Notes under the pieces: model-generated | Told to the model about the DNA's origin: nothing | Database searches by the model: none | Seen by the model: the letters and a program-made list of their open reading frames with translations, nothing else | Made by a program: the position numbers and the translations under genes | Part shown: piece by piece, positions 13,501 to 26,367 of the stretch | Position numbering within the stretch: position 1 is the first letter of the stretch | How the letters are laid out: every line of letters begins with the position of its first letter | Assembly: GCA_016758965.1 (NCBI GenBank) | Contig: JAEPRB010000301.1 | Span: 1-43,533 of the forward strand | Origin: Circinella minor | Lineage: Eukaryota > Mucoromycota > Mucoromycetes > Mucorales > Lichtheimiaceae | Direction: 5' to 3' | DNA length: 43,533 nt

Positions 13501-14130
13501 ATGTTTTCATTTCTTGTCTAAGATGAGTTCGACACTGATCAGTTGTAATATCGTCTTGGAAAGTAATGACATTGGGTATCGGTTTGATTGGTGCAAGATC
13601 GACACCTAATTATAATAAAATTGCATTGATGAATTATTTGTTACTGAATTCATAATCCCATTCATTTCCTTTTCTGTTTTTTATCTTTCTTCTTATTTAC
13701 CAATAACTAAACTAGATGTTGGCATATATTTTGTAGCAACTTGAAGCCTGTATAATGAATTCAAAAAGGGTTGATCAGTTTCGGCTTTTGATCTACTTTG
13801 GACTTGATCTAAAATCTCAATTATCTATTTATTCAACATACCAACCACCAGGAGCAGCACACAAATCGATTAATACTCGAGCTCGTTCGAGGAATTCATA
13901 TTTCTTATTAAGTTGGATAAGTTTGAAAGCAGAACGTGCACGGTAACCTTGTTCCTTGGCCAAATGATAGTACTTATCCAAACGCCCTATTATAAAAAAA
14001 ATATGTTGACAATGATTTGTGATTAATATAAATTATTATCAATTAAAAATATTTTTTTTTATGTTCATGTCCATGTTTATTATCGAAACTTACCCTTAGA
14101 CGATTTTTTATCACGGCCTTTTTTACCCAT
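10600..14130 (-). CDS. SPB1: Spb1/FTSJ3 rRNA 2'-O-ribose methyltransferase
   Basis: This nucleolar S-adenosylmethionine-dependent enzyme methylates ribose in the A-loop of large-subunit rRNA and helps 60S maturation. Ten exons, from the start: 14094-14130, 13842-13986, 13701-13747, 13488-13605, 13014-13380, 12747-12895, 12541-12658, 11368-12436, 11132-11264 and 10600-11035. They give 872 aa, close to yeast and human homologues (about 840-850). The FtsJ domain fills residues 14-200. SAM-binding DLCAAPGGW starts at D53. The K-D-K-E tetrad is K34 (ARSAFKL), D120 (HDGAPNVG), K160 ([11 protein letters not shown]) and E195 (SAEIFVV). A DUF3381-like middle and a strongly acidic Asp/Glu/Ser region follow. 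The C-terminal Spb1 domain is Lys-rich and ends KKKKGGRKK, fitting nucleolar targeting and rRNA binding. The ATG was chosen because it yields the family N-terminus [10 protein letters not shown]. Phase holds at all joins. Confidence 0.97.
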
Positions 14131-14639
14131 TTTTGCGATGTAAAAGATCTAATTAAATAGTAAGGTAAAAAAAAAGTTATTTCGGAAAAGTTTCCCCCTT
14201 CTTTACCAAATTGGGATGCCAAAGCCACAATGAAGCGGGGATAATCTGTCCTGGACTACCTCCAACCAATAAAAAACAACTTAAAGGATAATTAAAAGGT
14301 GTAACTGCATAATGTCCAAGTTTCGGATTTTATCACACACTACCTGTACAAAAGGTTAAAAAAAAAAGCTTTCCTGGAACTAATTAAAGGAGGCTTTTCA
14401 TAAATTGGTCTTTAAAAGTAAAGAGTAATGTTCTTCTCATTACAACTACCACTACTACTGTCTTTAGAAATCCCTTCGTCTGTTACAGCATCAGGTACGG
14501 TACAAATTCATCTTGACATGACATTTTCAACGTGCCAATTCCGATGTGTCTGTGAGAATTATTTTTGATGTCTCGGAGTCTTGGAAAAAGGTATTATTCC
14601 TGGTCCAGCTGAATCAACGATAGAGGGCAATATTAATGA

Positions 14640-14747
14640 AGAGAGAGTATTGCCGATGAGGAGGAAGATATTAATGATGACAACAACAACAACGGCGACA
14701 GCGACAGCATTGACAGTTGCAATGGCAGAGAGTATATATCCGAATAG
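14640..14747 (+). pseudogene. Possible relic: acidic coding-like fragment
   Basis: Between a TGA (14637-14639) and a TAG ending at 14747, one frame reads as a 35-residue acidic peptide with ADEEEDINDDNNNNGDSDS near its centre. There is no ATG and no clear splice context. The composition resembles the disordered acidic stretches seen in other proteins of this window, but it could equally be chance from a CAA/GAC-rich repeat. Weak evidence only. Confidence 0.2.
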
Positions 14748-15901
14748 TCTACAACTGCTGTAAAAAAAAGCCGATGTCTTCATAAATATTTTATCAGCAT
14801 TTAAAAGGCAGTAGTCAAGAGACAAAGGAAGACACTTTCATCCGAATATTGCGGTGCGGATATTGCTACCAGATTTTTCATTTTATTTTATTTGTTCTCC
14901 GTAATCCGACATTATAACTGATTGGATTACATGAGAATAAAAGCTTCGACTATGCTCCTGTAATGCTCTAGTTACCTAAAGTATTATTATGGATTTTACT
15001 TGTTAGTTGATGATCGAATCAAACGACCACGTTCCAATTGTAGTGATAAAACCTAAATCTAATGGTTATTCGAAAGATTCTTTGGTCGCCGTATCGCTGA
15101 TCCCAAATGATATTATATTGTTTAGTAATATATTGCTACGTCAAAGAGTAATACTTGCACTGCTTATTAAATTTTTTTACATAATGTCAAGCTTATACAA
15201 ATGCAATAGCAATCATTGAAAGAAGAAAGGTATGAGTGTATATTAACCGAAAGCATACTAAGATGTACTACTCGGGCACTTGTACCTGCTCTTCCTGGCG
15301 TTTGAGTTTACTCCAGGATTGATACTGACAAGATTAACTTGCCAGTATATCGTTGTAGGCGTGACACAAACTCTTTCGAAGAAGGGAACCGTCAGAGCAT
15401 CATACGTAAGTTTATTCTTTTGTTGCAAGTCTGGAGCTAGCAGAGGTAATCTTGTCTGATTTTTATAGACTTAGACATAATATCGACGTAAGTAGACTAA
15501 TAGTATAAAAACAAACACTATACACAGTGCAAGTGGCAAGATTATTGGATAAATAAATTGGAAGTTAAAAATATTGAGAATAATTATCTTGCTACTTATC
15601 AAAGAACATCTAGATTGTGGATATTACTAATTACGTGGTGCCATTTATAAAGAGAATTGGTGCCATTTTATATTACGTAAAGGCTTTTATTTTATTTAGT
15701 ACATCCTTTTGTCAAAAGTGAATCCTATCATTATATAGGTACATATCAATTTAATTGAGTGTAATATGAAAAGCTTTCTTAAGCTGTTAATGACAGAACA
15801 AACCCTATACGATATTTTATTTTTGAAAGTGTGACAAAGACAGATGAACTATCCAAACCATTGATTCTTATCTCTAAATATTATCTAAATATCTCTATAT
15901 A

Positions 15902-16002
15902 CAGTCGATCCCCGCTTTTTGCACAGGTGGGATTTAGGCCGAGAGGTGTGCAAAAAGCGGGGGTGTGCAAAAAGCGGGAGTGCAAAAAACGGGGTTTGAC
16001 TG
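15902..16002. mobile_element. 101-bp MITE with pogo/Tigger-like terminal inverted repeats, copy 1
   Basis: The element is bounded by TA on both sides (15900-15901 and 16003-16004), as expected for Tc1/mariner/pogo insertion. Its ends begin CAGTCGATCCCCGCTTTTTG and, on the other strand, CAGTCAAACCCCGTTTTTTG: about 23 bp of inverted repeat with three mismatches. Inside, the unit GTGCAAAAAGCGGG occurs three times in direct orientation (starts near 15948, 15965 and 15980), so the element is essentially a multiplied terminus. It has no coding capacity and must depend on a transposase elsewhere. A related copy lies near 31657-31807. The pogo/Tigger assignment is inferred from TA target and terminus style. 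Confidence 0.8.
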
Positions 16003-16351
16003 TACAACACCAAGCAAGAAATATGTGCGTGATCAATTCTTATATATCTTATGATAATGTATCATATACAATACCCTCTTTACTGTATAATCTGTATTTC
16101 AGTACTAATATTAATTGATATTCAATAATCAAATAATAAACAATTTTAAAAGCATTAAAAAGGATCAAGAAATGAAAAAAAAATCTATCAAAACAAAACA
16201 AATGCCGTCATATGTATTTATATGTATGTGTATACTGTGTTAAATGGTTGAAGATAATATAAATGAGGGTTACGATATAAAAGGTAGAAGCAAATCATTA
16301 AATTTTGTACGACAGTATAAAAAAAACAGTTTTGTTTAAAAAATTATAGGT

Positions 16352-17806
<1,455 letters not shown>

Positions 17807-20800
17807 GATGAAGGGCGGCTATTTGTTTTTGTGTATTTTTGGGGTGTTTCCCTTCTAGCCGAGGTAAAATGAGAGTCCAAAAAGGGGAGATCGATAAAGA
17901 TGAAGGGAAGAAAAAGAAAATAAAAGAGAAGGAATTAAAAAAAATAAGAAACTATTAATGGAGCGACCAATGAAATTCATGTTTAAGGTTTTACCGGTGT
18001 AACTATTCGCATTGATTATGAATATGGCACATGGGATAACGTTGATTAAATATTTAAGTTAAAGATAATTTGTGCCACTGATCTATTCATATTGTATCTC
18101 TATCAATATCCTTGAGACAATTTGCGAAATTTGGACATACGTAACAGCATCATGAAAATTTGATACTATTATATGAAACGCCAGTAGCACACTGTGTATG
18201 GTTTTTTTACGGCTATCAGTATCAATAAAGAACACAGGTCGATGATTATCTTGTGGCATATGAAGTCATTGTATTGGGAAAAATGATGCTGCTCATGTTA
18301 TCATATTAACTGAACCAGGAAGATACAATGATAAATGTTTTCTTATATGTTTAAATGGTGAACCTGTAAGAATTCAGCGCTGAATAAAAAAAATCATTCA
18401 TACATTCATAAGTATTTATCGTTGATAAACTATTTCGAAAAAGACAATATGTGTTTATTGTTGGACATACATAAAATTAGAAAATCAGTTCAGCCCAACC
18501 ACCCATGTATTCCAACATTATTGATACTGTTTTATATAAGTATACAGTTCGTAACTGAAATATCTATACTTGCCACTTTGGAATCTAGACTGCCATGCTG
18601 ACGACGAAGTTGACAAACAAAATGAACAATCAGCTACTTCCAGCAAAAAATACCACTGCGTCTCACTTTGATTGGAAATATATAGAGGGATTAAATACTT
18701 ATAATATGCTGTGCTGTATAATTTATGTTACCTTGTTCCGTCTAACGTGTCTGGAACACTTTAACATAACCAAGGCAGTTGGGTTGAAAATAATCAGATG
18801 AATGAGAGACATATCGATGGGTAAGAGCATAGAGTAGTCATCAAAAAAGCGCTATACTTACCTGCTAGTATTGCAGGCTCGATTTTAAAGGGATGCAAGA
18901 AGAAAAAATTCATCTGATATCAACATTGAACAAGATGCCATCATTTGTATAGTCCTCTAATCCAAAAAAGAGGGGGGGGAAAGAGAAAAAGACTTCACAC
19001 AATGGTGTCGATATCACAGACAGTGTTGTCAGCTTTCTTTTGCCAATAATTATTGAATAGCGAAAAAAAAAGATGGAGCGGTAGTTTCAGGTTCTACAGC
19101 AAGCTTTAGACGGTAGAGATTGATATATATATATTGCGTTTTGTTTGGTTTAAATAATGTAAATCCCGTGCCCAATGATAAAATATGTTGAAGCAAGCTG
19201 ATTTTTCTGATTTAATTCCATTCAGTAAGAATGCTCTCTATAAAAACTACAATTAATATCTTTTTTGTTTTAGAACTATATTATCTTGAACCTTTTTTCT
19301 TATTTACTTCTTTAGCTGTATTTATCTGCTATTTTAACAATAGGTATATCATGATCTCTTTTCAAAAAGAGCAAGTAATCAAGAAAACAGCCTCCGTACG
19401 TACCTGCACAATCAAAAGGCATTGTTAGATTACCATTTTTTTATGTATATGTACAGTAAGATTGCTCTTAGCTATATGATTGATTAGCGTTTCGGCAAAA
19501 TGCTTCTAGAAAATCACAGTAACAATAAGGTTCTGCACGAAAGAAAAAAGCGTGGATTATATAGTACTCTTTCTCACAAGAATGAACGAAAAACGGTGAT
19601 GATATAGGTCAATATTATATTTGATTCTACATATATCCTATTAGACATTCAATGTGTATATTTGTGCCAACAGCTGAAAATATGTTCAAGATATAAAATC
19701 AATAGTTTTCTTTGTATAGTTCAGTTTAAGACTGATACGTAAACCTTTTACGTAAATGTAGCTAAAGAAAATTAGCTTTTCAAGCTTATATCGAATAAGT
19801 AAATGTTATACGTATGATAATGAGCATACTTTAAAATTCTGGATAACTTTGTTCAAGAACATTTTACTGAAAATGTATAGATGCTTACCGTGATTACTGA
19901 ATACCTTGCTAAAGTAGAAAAGTAGAATGACCTTGATGAGCACCTTATTTCTTCATCGAAAGATGACACAATTGTGCTATTGCACGTGACAAAATGATCA
20001 GTTTGAATAAACTCATACAAGTGAATGAGAAAAACCAAGATAAATATTTATAAAGTTTTAATAACGTTCAATAAGACTTCCATTATGCGTTGTTTGTAAA
20101 GATGAATTTTCAAATATTTGCACAATACATGGATTTAAAAGAGTTGCTATAATTGTACTCACTGCATCATATGCCCAAGGATAACGAGTTTTGAATTCCG
20201 GAGTTTTTTATTTTAAACTATTAACACGTTTCTTAGATATTGCTTTTTTCTGTGATTTATGATAATATTTCAAAAAGTTGGTACATATTAAAATAGAGTG
20301 ATTATGACCAAAACCTATATTTGTGTGTGGCTAGCTATTTTTTTTTCAAACTTTGTGCCTGAATCTTTAGCACGTTTAACAAAAACACTTAAAAATTGTT
20401 TTTTTCTTAAGCTGTTTGACCTAAATTATTCTTTCTGTTCTCCAAAGAAATATAATATAAACAAAGAGATAGTTTATTTGCTTAACAGACTTGCAACGAT
20501 TTAAAAGAAAAGAATAACCAAGGGGTAAAATGTAAAAACAGACCTTCGGAAACTGTATTGGAAAGCGTGATGTTGCGGCATGGTATGCAAACAAATGAGG
20601 GTTATTCGGGTAACTTAAATTCCGTAAAGTCCCGATAAACAACAGTGAAAACTAAACCAATAACAAAAATTAGAGTTGCTCATCTCGAGAAAGAATACAA
20701 AAAAGCATATTCATGAAGACATATTAGCAACATACAAATTCAGGCACCAACATCACAAAAAAATAAAAAAAACCCATTAAATCGATATTTGTTTCGTATT

Positions 20801-20991
20801 TGTTTTTTTATTTAAAACAAAAGGCAATTAGCACTTTTTTTGAAGAAAATAGGGTACCCCATTCAGTGCTCTATATAAGGAAAAAAAGATATTCTAATGC
20901 TTTTTTAAAAAGATGAAGGTGTAGAGGATGGATGTTGTTTTATGGGTTGTAGGTTCGGTATTAAGAAATATATGTTTGGGTTAAAAGCAAT
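17807..20991. other. 3.2 kb gene-poor spacer
   Basis: It starts with the ArfGAP promoter and ends with the ADP/ATP carrier 3' UTR. The longest frames (68 codons or fewer) do not resemble known proteins. A run near 18265-18360 reads as a coding-like fragment (see findings) without start, stop or splice context. I see no terminal inverted repeats, tRNA or long tandem array. Confidence 0.45.
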
Positions 20992-22340
20992 TTAGAACTT
21001 CTTGCCGAACATGATTTCTTGGAGAGCATCGTAACCAGACAAGACACCAGCACCAGCGATGGCACGGAGAATGTTAGCACCGGCACCCTTGAACAAGGAC
21101 TTGGTACCTTCCTTGGCAACGATTTCACGGAAAGCGTGGAGGGAAGAATCGTACTTGACGGCAGCACCGGAAGTCATCATCATACGACGACGGACGGTGT
21201 CAATGGGGTAAGAAGCCAAACCAGCACCGGTGGTAACAGCCCAACCGAGCAAGAAGGTAGCCAAGAAACTCTTTTGGAGGTTTTCGGGAAGAGCGGGCTT
21301 CAAGGAATCGTACATACCGAAGTACAAACCACGGTAGACAATGATACCAACACAAGAGATGGTGAAACCACGGTACAAACCGGCAACACCGTCAGACTTC
21401 AAGGTCTTACGGTAGACATCAACCAAACCGTTGAATTGACGTTCACCTCCACCCTTGGAAGCCTTAGCATCGTTAGCCAAACGGGTACGAGCATAGTCAA
21501 GAGAGTAGACGACTAAATTTTACAATAAGAGAAATAGAGTTACACCAAAAAAATTAGCCACAAGAATTCAATATCAACCCAGTTATAAATTTTTTCGACT
21601 TATTTTTCCACCTCCACAAAGCCAGTGACCTCCAAATAATCCAACCCCTGAAGATTTTTTTTAGTTGATGATTAACTTACAGAAAAGGGAAGAAGCACCA
21701 GCAGCACCACCGGAAGCCAAGTTACCGGCGAACCAGGCCCAGTAACCATCCTTCTTCTTATCCTTGTTGAACATACGCTTGAACTTATCCTTGAAAGCAA
21801 AGTTCAAAGCTTGGGTAGGGAAGTAACGGATGATGTTAGCGGTGTTACCACGCCAGAAAGAGACAACACCTTCTTCCTTCATGGTACGGCTGAAACAGTC
21901 GCCAATGCCCTTGTAGGGAGAAGCAAGACGGCCTTGCTTGATCATTTCATCTTGGTTTTGGATCAAAAGCTTGATACGTTCTATGTAATGTTAAATAAGA
22001 AATTCATGTTAAAAAAAGAAAAATACAACACATTGAGTTACTAAATATTTTTGTTTTTATCAATCTATACATACCGATGGGGGCGGCAGCAGTCTTAGAG
22101 ACAGCGGCGGAGACACCACCCATAAGGAAGTCCTATTATCAAAAAAGAAAATAAACAAGTTATATATAAGTAACGTATAAATATCTTTATTTCCATTGTC
22201 GATTTTGAAAGTTGGTAAACGATAGAACAAGGCTGATTTTGATTTAAATGTTGCTTCTACCGAAACTATCGTAAAAAAAATCTATAAAATATCAAACTAC
22301 TTACCATGACGAATTGGTTCTGCGACTTTTCAGCGGCCAT
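20992..22340 (-). CDS. Mitochondrial ADP/ATP carrier
   Basis: This inner-membrane antiporter exports ATP made in the matrix and imports ADP. Four exons, from the start: 22305-22340, 22075-22132, 21681-21980 and 20992-21512. They give 304 aa, the usual carrier length, with six membrane helices in three repeats. Each repeat has its signature: PIERIK in repeat 1, SLDYAR in repeat 2, PIDTVR in repeat 3. The ADP/ATP-carrier fingerprint RRRMMM follows the third, which separates this protein from other members of the SLC25 family. The N-terminus [18 protein letters not shown] is short, as in fungi and animals, with no presequence. Codon use is strongly biased to C-ending codons (GCC, GTC, TTC, AAG), unlike the A/T-ending codons of its neighbours, consistent with high expression. 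Several paralogues (AAC1-3) may exist, so I give no number. Confidence 0.97.
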
Positions 22341-23110
22341 GTTGTTATGTATGTAGAGAGGGGTTAAAAGGAAAGGAAGAAAACCTCTTTTTTCCCCTTT
22401 CAACTCCTTCTTTATAATGTTCGGTGGGCGAAAATCTCAAAAAAAATTTTCTACTTCCGATCCGAATTTGCTTTGGTTTACTGCGATTGGTTGTCGTTGC
22501 CAGGGGTTGGCAAGTTCCCTGGCATATGTCATTCCGTGACGCTTTTGTTGCGGGGCGAATTTGTTAGTAAGATTAAAATAGTGTTTGTTCGTAGTTGGTA
22601 GATAAGCTAATTGTATATGAGACTATAATCTTAACGGCTGCTCTTTTCTACTTTCTTACTTTTATACAATTAAAGATTTTATATCCAACCAATATATTAT
22701 TCTTATTACTATTATTATGTTGTTGTTACTAAAAGAATTATATTTATCCTGTTCAAGTGTTGCGAAAAAATTATACTTTTTTTCTTCAGTGTATCGAAGT
22801 CAGTGTAGTATGTATAATGGATAACACCGAAGCTGAAATACGTCTGTGCGCATGGTATTTGGTATTGTGATATTTCTGTCACCGCCCCCCTTTTTTTTGT
22901 GACCTATCAGATTCACTGTTATTATTATTATTTATTTATTTATTTTCGGATATGATACAGAAATATTTTATTTTACGTATTTTTTGCATTTGAAAAGTGT
23001 TTCTTCTTATATAAGATGGTTGGATGGGTGGTTCTAGAAAAGAGAGAAAGAATGAGAGAGTGGGGGTAATATTTATATATATTATATATTGGATAACTTC
23101 TGTCTTCTGT
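22341..23110. promoter_or_regulatory. Promoter region of the ADP/ATP carrier and 3' side of ISA2
   Basis: The 770 bp between the two minus-strand genes holds a GC-richer block at about 22450-22560 that stands out from the A+T-rich surroundings. It contains an ATTGG (22484-22490 area), the reverse complement of CCAAT, and a perfect 8-bp dyad at 22498-22524. The part nearer 23110 is simple-sequence A/T and likely ISA2 3' UTR. Confidence 0.5.
22498..22524. promoter_or_regulatory. Palindromic element upstream of the ADP/ATP carrier
   Basis: TGCCAGGG (22498-22505) and its exact reverse complement CCCTGGCA (22517-22524) flank an 11-nt spacer, about 160-185 nt upstream of the start codon. It could be a dimeric transcription-factor site. 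The factor is unknown. Confidence 0.4.
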
Positions 23111-23933
23111 TTAGTTTTGTGTGAGCATATCTAAATCAATATCGTAAGAAATATTGCATCCACAACTATTTTTTGCGTTTGGATTATCAATGACTTGGAA
23201 TGTTGATCCAATTAATTCTTCTACAAAATCTACTGTAGATCCTCGAACAAATTGTAGTGAAATAGAATCAACTACTACTCGTACTCCATCCATTTCAAAT
23301 ACCCTATATAAATCATACAACTCAATTAAATTGACCTTTTCTTCTTTTTTTTTGCCTTTCCGTCCTCTTCCGAATTTTCAAAAATTAAAATTAAACTTTA
23401 CGTGTCATCCTCTTCAACAGTATCTGTAATTTCCAATTTATTTTGGTATCCATGGCAACCACCAGAATCAACTAATATCCGTAACATCATCTTATCATCA
23501 TTATCTCGTTCTGCAATATATTTTAATTGCTACATATTTTATACATTAGTTTAATTTTTTGGCCCTGTAAATTATTTTCTTTATTTTGTAGTGTTGTATT
23601 TATGAATCCCGTTTTTTTTTAACTTTTTTCTTTATAAACAATGGGAATTAATAAGATCTAAGTTGATATATTTACCTTAATGGCTTTATCTGAGATTGTA
23701 AGTCCATTTTCAACAGTAGCTGGTTTATATTGCGGACCATTCAAAGCTGCGTCTCGAGTTATTGCTGAATGACTAAATGCCCTGTATTTATGTGTAGAAA
23801 TGAATGGACGAACGGAATGAAACGAATGTTGTCGTTCAATAGATCGTAAGCATGATCGTACGTGAGTGTGTATATGGGTACGTACGGTAGTTGAGCGTGT
23901 CAAAGTTGTTAATAATGTCCAAGATCGTTGCAT
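23111..23933 (-). CDS. ISA2: Mitochondrial iron-sulfur cluster assembly protein Isa2/ISCA2
   Basis: Isa2 works with Isa1 and Iba57 in the matrix to make [4Fe-4S] clusters for aconitase, lipoate synthase and respiratory proteins. Three exons, from the start: 23676-23933, 23402-23529 and 23111-23303. They give 192 aa. Residues 1 to about 60 are rich in Arg, Ser, Thr and His with almost no acidic residues, a good mitochondrial presequence. The A-type (HesB/IscA) domain follows, with the three conserved cysteines C111 (SGGCHGYQ), C176 and C178 (SCGCN). The segment VDSISLQFVRGSTVDFVEEL is typical of the family. An upstream in-frame ATG at 24023 would add 30 hydrophobic residues; I prefer 23933 because the presequence then starts MQRSW. 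ISCA2 rather than ISCA1 is chosen from GGCHGYQ. Confidence 0.94.
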
Positions 23934-24974
23934 TAGTAAGCGTATGTGTATGCGTGAAATAATAAGAAAAGAGAAAGTTATTAAAATATATCTGTAGAGC
24001 TTGTAGGAAATTGAAATTAACAAATACCCAAATTCGCAAAAAATGCTCGGCGGAGTTTATCCTCAGTGGATAAAACTTATTTTCACATTGTCGCTTGCAT
24101 TGATATTATTCGATAATACACGCAGTCCTTTTGAATACTTTCATTATATATAGTTTAATTTATTCTGTTTATTATAGTTAAATTATAAAGAAAGCTTCGT
24201 CACTTTTACGTATTTAAAAAAATACAAAAAAAAAGCGCTCTCAATGAATACAAGTAGTTAAAAATCTAGAATATAGAACCTGGATCCACCAAAAAGACTT
24301 GTCCTCTATACTTTTATTTAAAACAAAAATATTTATAGTAATCACTGACAAATAATAATACAGTAACAATTTTGTTTAGATGAACTGTATTCTTCCATTG
24401 AATTTATGCATGATGAAAATCGAACGATTAAAAAAGAATACATTTTTTTATATAATGATGTTAAGATAAGCTCCTTCTTCTTGGGCTGATAAGTGCTCCT
24501 GCTGACTGTATCAATGCTCACACAGTATCGCTCGGAACTTTGTACTGTGTACGGTACTATATATATATATATATATATATAATTAAATAAATAATTGAAA
24601 ACTGGATAGAGCTACTTGTATTTATTTGCATTTGACCTTTATAGATGTAGTAAGAAAAAATTTGAATACATATTCAAGCAAAAGTTATCTAATTTCCCGT
24701 TGATCGTTAGTACATACTTTTACAACACTTAACAATAATACAGTGGGTACCTTATATATGGTAGCTACCTAATAAAATAAATAAAAAATCGGGTTTTTCT
24801 ATAGAACACGTATGACATATAACTGGGTTACTTGATTAATGGGTGACATAATTGATGCATGGTTGCCCAATTACGCTTTCCCAAACACATTTTATGCACC
24901 GACAACACCAAAAAAAAAATTAGTTCCCCGGCCTATCACCATTTTTTTTTTGTTCTATACTTTATCTTTATATA
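23934..24974. promoter_or_regulatory. Shared divergent region between ISA2 and the CCDC90-family gene
   Basis: About 1.04 kb separate two genes for mitochondrial proteins read in opposite directions, so it should contain both promoters. It has an AT microsatellite near 24559-24581 and a TATAATG context directly at the plus-strand start (24971-24977). No coding frame is convincing. Confidence 0.5.
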
Positions 24975-26367
24975 ATGCTTCTCAAAACCACTACACATAT
25001 TGCTGCACGAAATAAACAACGAATTAAACTTCCAAGGCCAAAATTATTTTATCGATGTATTGAATCAGACGAATCTTCTCGACCATTTCCTTCACCGTAT
25101 CCTACCCGGCCGGCTCTCATTGGGAAACCGGAAAATGAAGAAGAACAAGACAAACAACTCCTTCCAGTCCCAATGTCAGCAGCTACGGACAACTTTACTA
25201 GTACTACGAATACTGAACAATTATTGAATAATGAAAATAATAATGATACCCTCAAACAACGACAACGACAAGAGCAACAATACCAAAGACGACGACAAGC
25301 TCATCCACTTGTTGACGATATTTCATTTCAGTCCCAACACCATTTTGACACCTACAAACTATTACTAGCCTTAGAAAGGCAAGGCTTTAGTCGTACACAA
25401 GCAGAAGTCGTTATGAAAGGGATCAAATTTAAATTAAGAGAAAGGTATATAAATATATATTTATGAATTGAAAGGAAAGAGAGAGAAAAAAAGAAGAATA
25501 CGTGTAATCAATATAATAATTGATAAGATATTTGGGATTAATTTTTATCTCAATATAAAGTTCGGCTTTTATACGGAAACGTCTTTTACTCAAATCAGAT
25601 CTTGACAATGTAATGTATTGATATTATTATTATTATACATTTGAGCTATAATTAACACACTAACATTTATACTTATATATATAACAAACAAACAAACAAC
25701 CAATTATTAGGAAACATATTTATTCAAAGCAGGGTTATCAGAATTGCGAACAGAAGTCCAAGCCATGCGAAGAAATGATATACAAATGCTACAAGCTGAT
25801 ATGTCAGCTGTAACACGGGAAGTAGACGCTTTGGGTCAAAAATTACGAGAAGATGTAGCCATGATGCGAAACGATGTAGCATTAGATTTAAATAACCAAA
25901 AAAATGAAGGACGAGAGGAATTAAAATCAATTGATATGCGGATCCAAGAAATCAATAACAAAATTACAGTATCTTTAGGTGATGTAAGGACAGGTATCGA
26001 AGCTGTACGATGGGAAACTATTTGGAAAGGAATGAGTATGTATTTATGATGATGAATTGATCTATCCTTTTTTCAATACTGAAATAAGCTCCCCCCCAAA
26101 TCATCTTCTCCTTCTTTCCCTTTGGAATGTTTTGTTGCTATGGTGATTTGTTCAGCGAAGATTTGGTTACTAAGCAAACTTTACTATTTAATTTTTATAG
26201 CTGGTGTAGCTGTAGCTGCGATGGGGATCGCTACTCTCGGTTATATATTAACACGTTATGCAGATCACAAGGCGGAAGCAATTCGAGTTCAGAAACAACG
26301 GCAACTGAAACAACTACAGGAGGATGCACGCCATGCAGGAACTGCGGATATGGAAGTTGTCTACTAA
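24975..26367 (+). CDS. CCDC90/MCUR1-family (DUF1640) mitochondrial coiled-coil protein
   Basis: Members of this family are inner-membrane proteins; the animal ones regulate the calcium uniporter and respiratory assembly, and yeast ones affect mitochondrial proline metabolism. Four exons, 24975-25444, 25561-25609, 25711-26035 and 26201-26367, give 336 aa. The basic N-terminus (MLLKTTTHIAARNKQRIKLPR) fits a presequence. A Gln/Asn-rich linker leads to the family start HFDTYKLLLALERQGFSRTQAE (about 126-147). A long coiled coil follows, with ETYLFKAGLSELRTEVQAMR and REVDALGQKLREDV. Then come VSLGDVRTGIEAVRWET and one membrane helix at about 282-300 (TGVAVAAMGIATLGYIL). The C-terminal tail is charged. 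Exon 2 is only 49 nt (RKRLLLKSDLDN), and its phase links both neighbours. Function in this fungus is inferred from the family only. Confidence 0.9.

Larger units (their letters stand above)
14131..16351. other. Gene-poor spacer with a MITE and a coding-like fragment
   Basis: The left edge carries the SPB1 promoter and the right edge the 3' side of the ArfGAP gene. A 101-bp TA-flanked MITE lies at 15902-16002. A short acidic frame at 14640-14747 has protein-like composition (Asp/Glu/Asn rich) but no start codon and no homologue I recognise. Otherwise I see nothing. Confidence 0.5.

Noticed and set aside
21019..21516. 165-codon plus-strand open frame
   Set aside because: It lies exactly antisense to the last exon of the ADP/ATP carrier. 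Its Thr/Gly/Val-rich product is what the complement of GC-biased codons gives.
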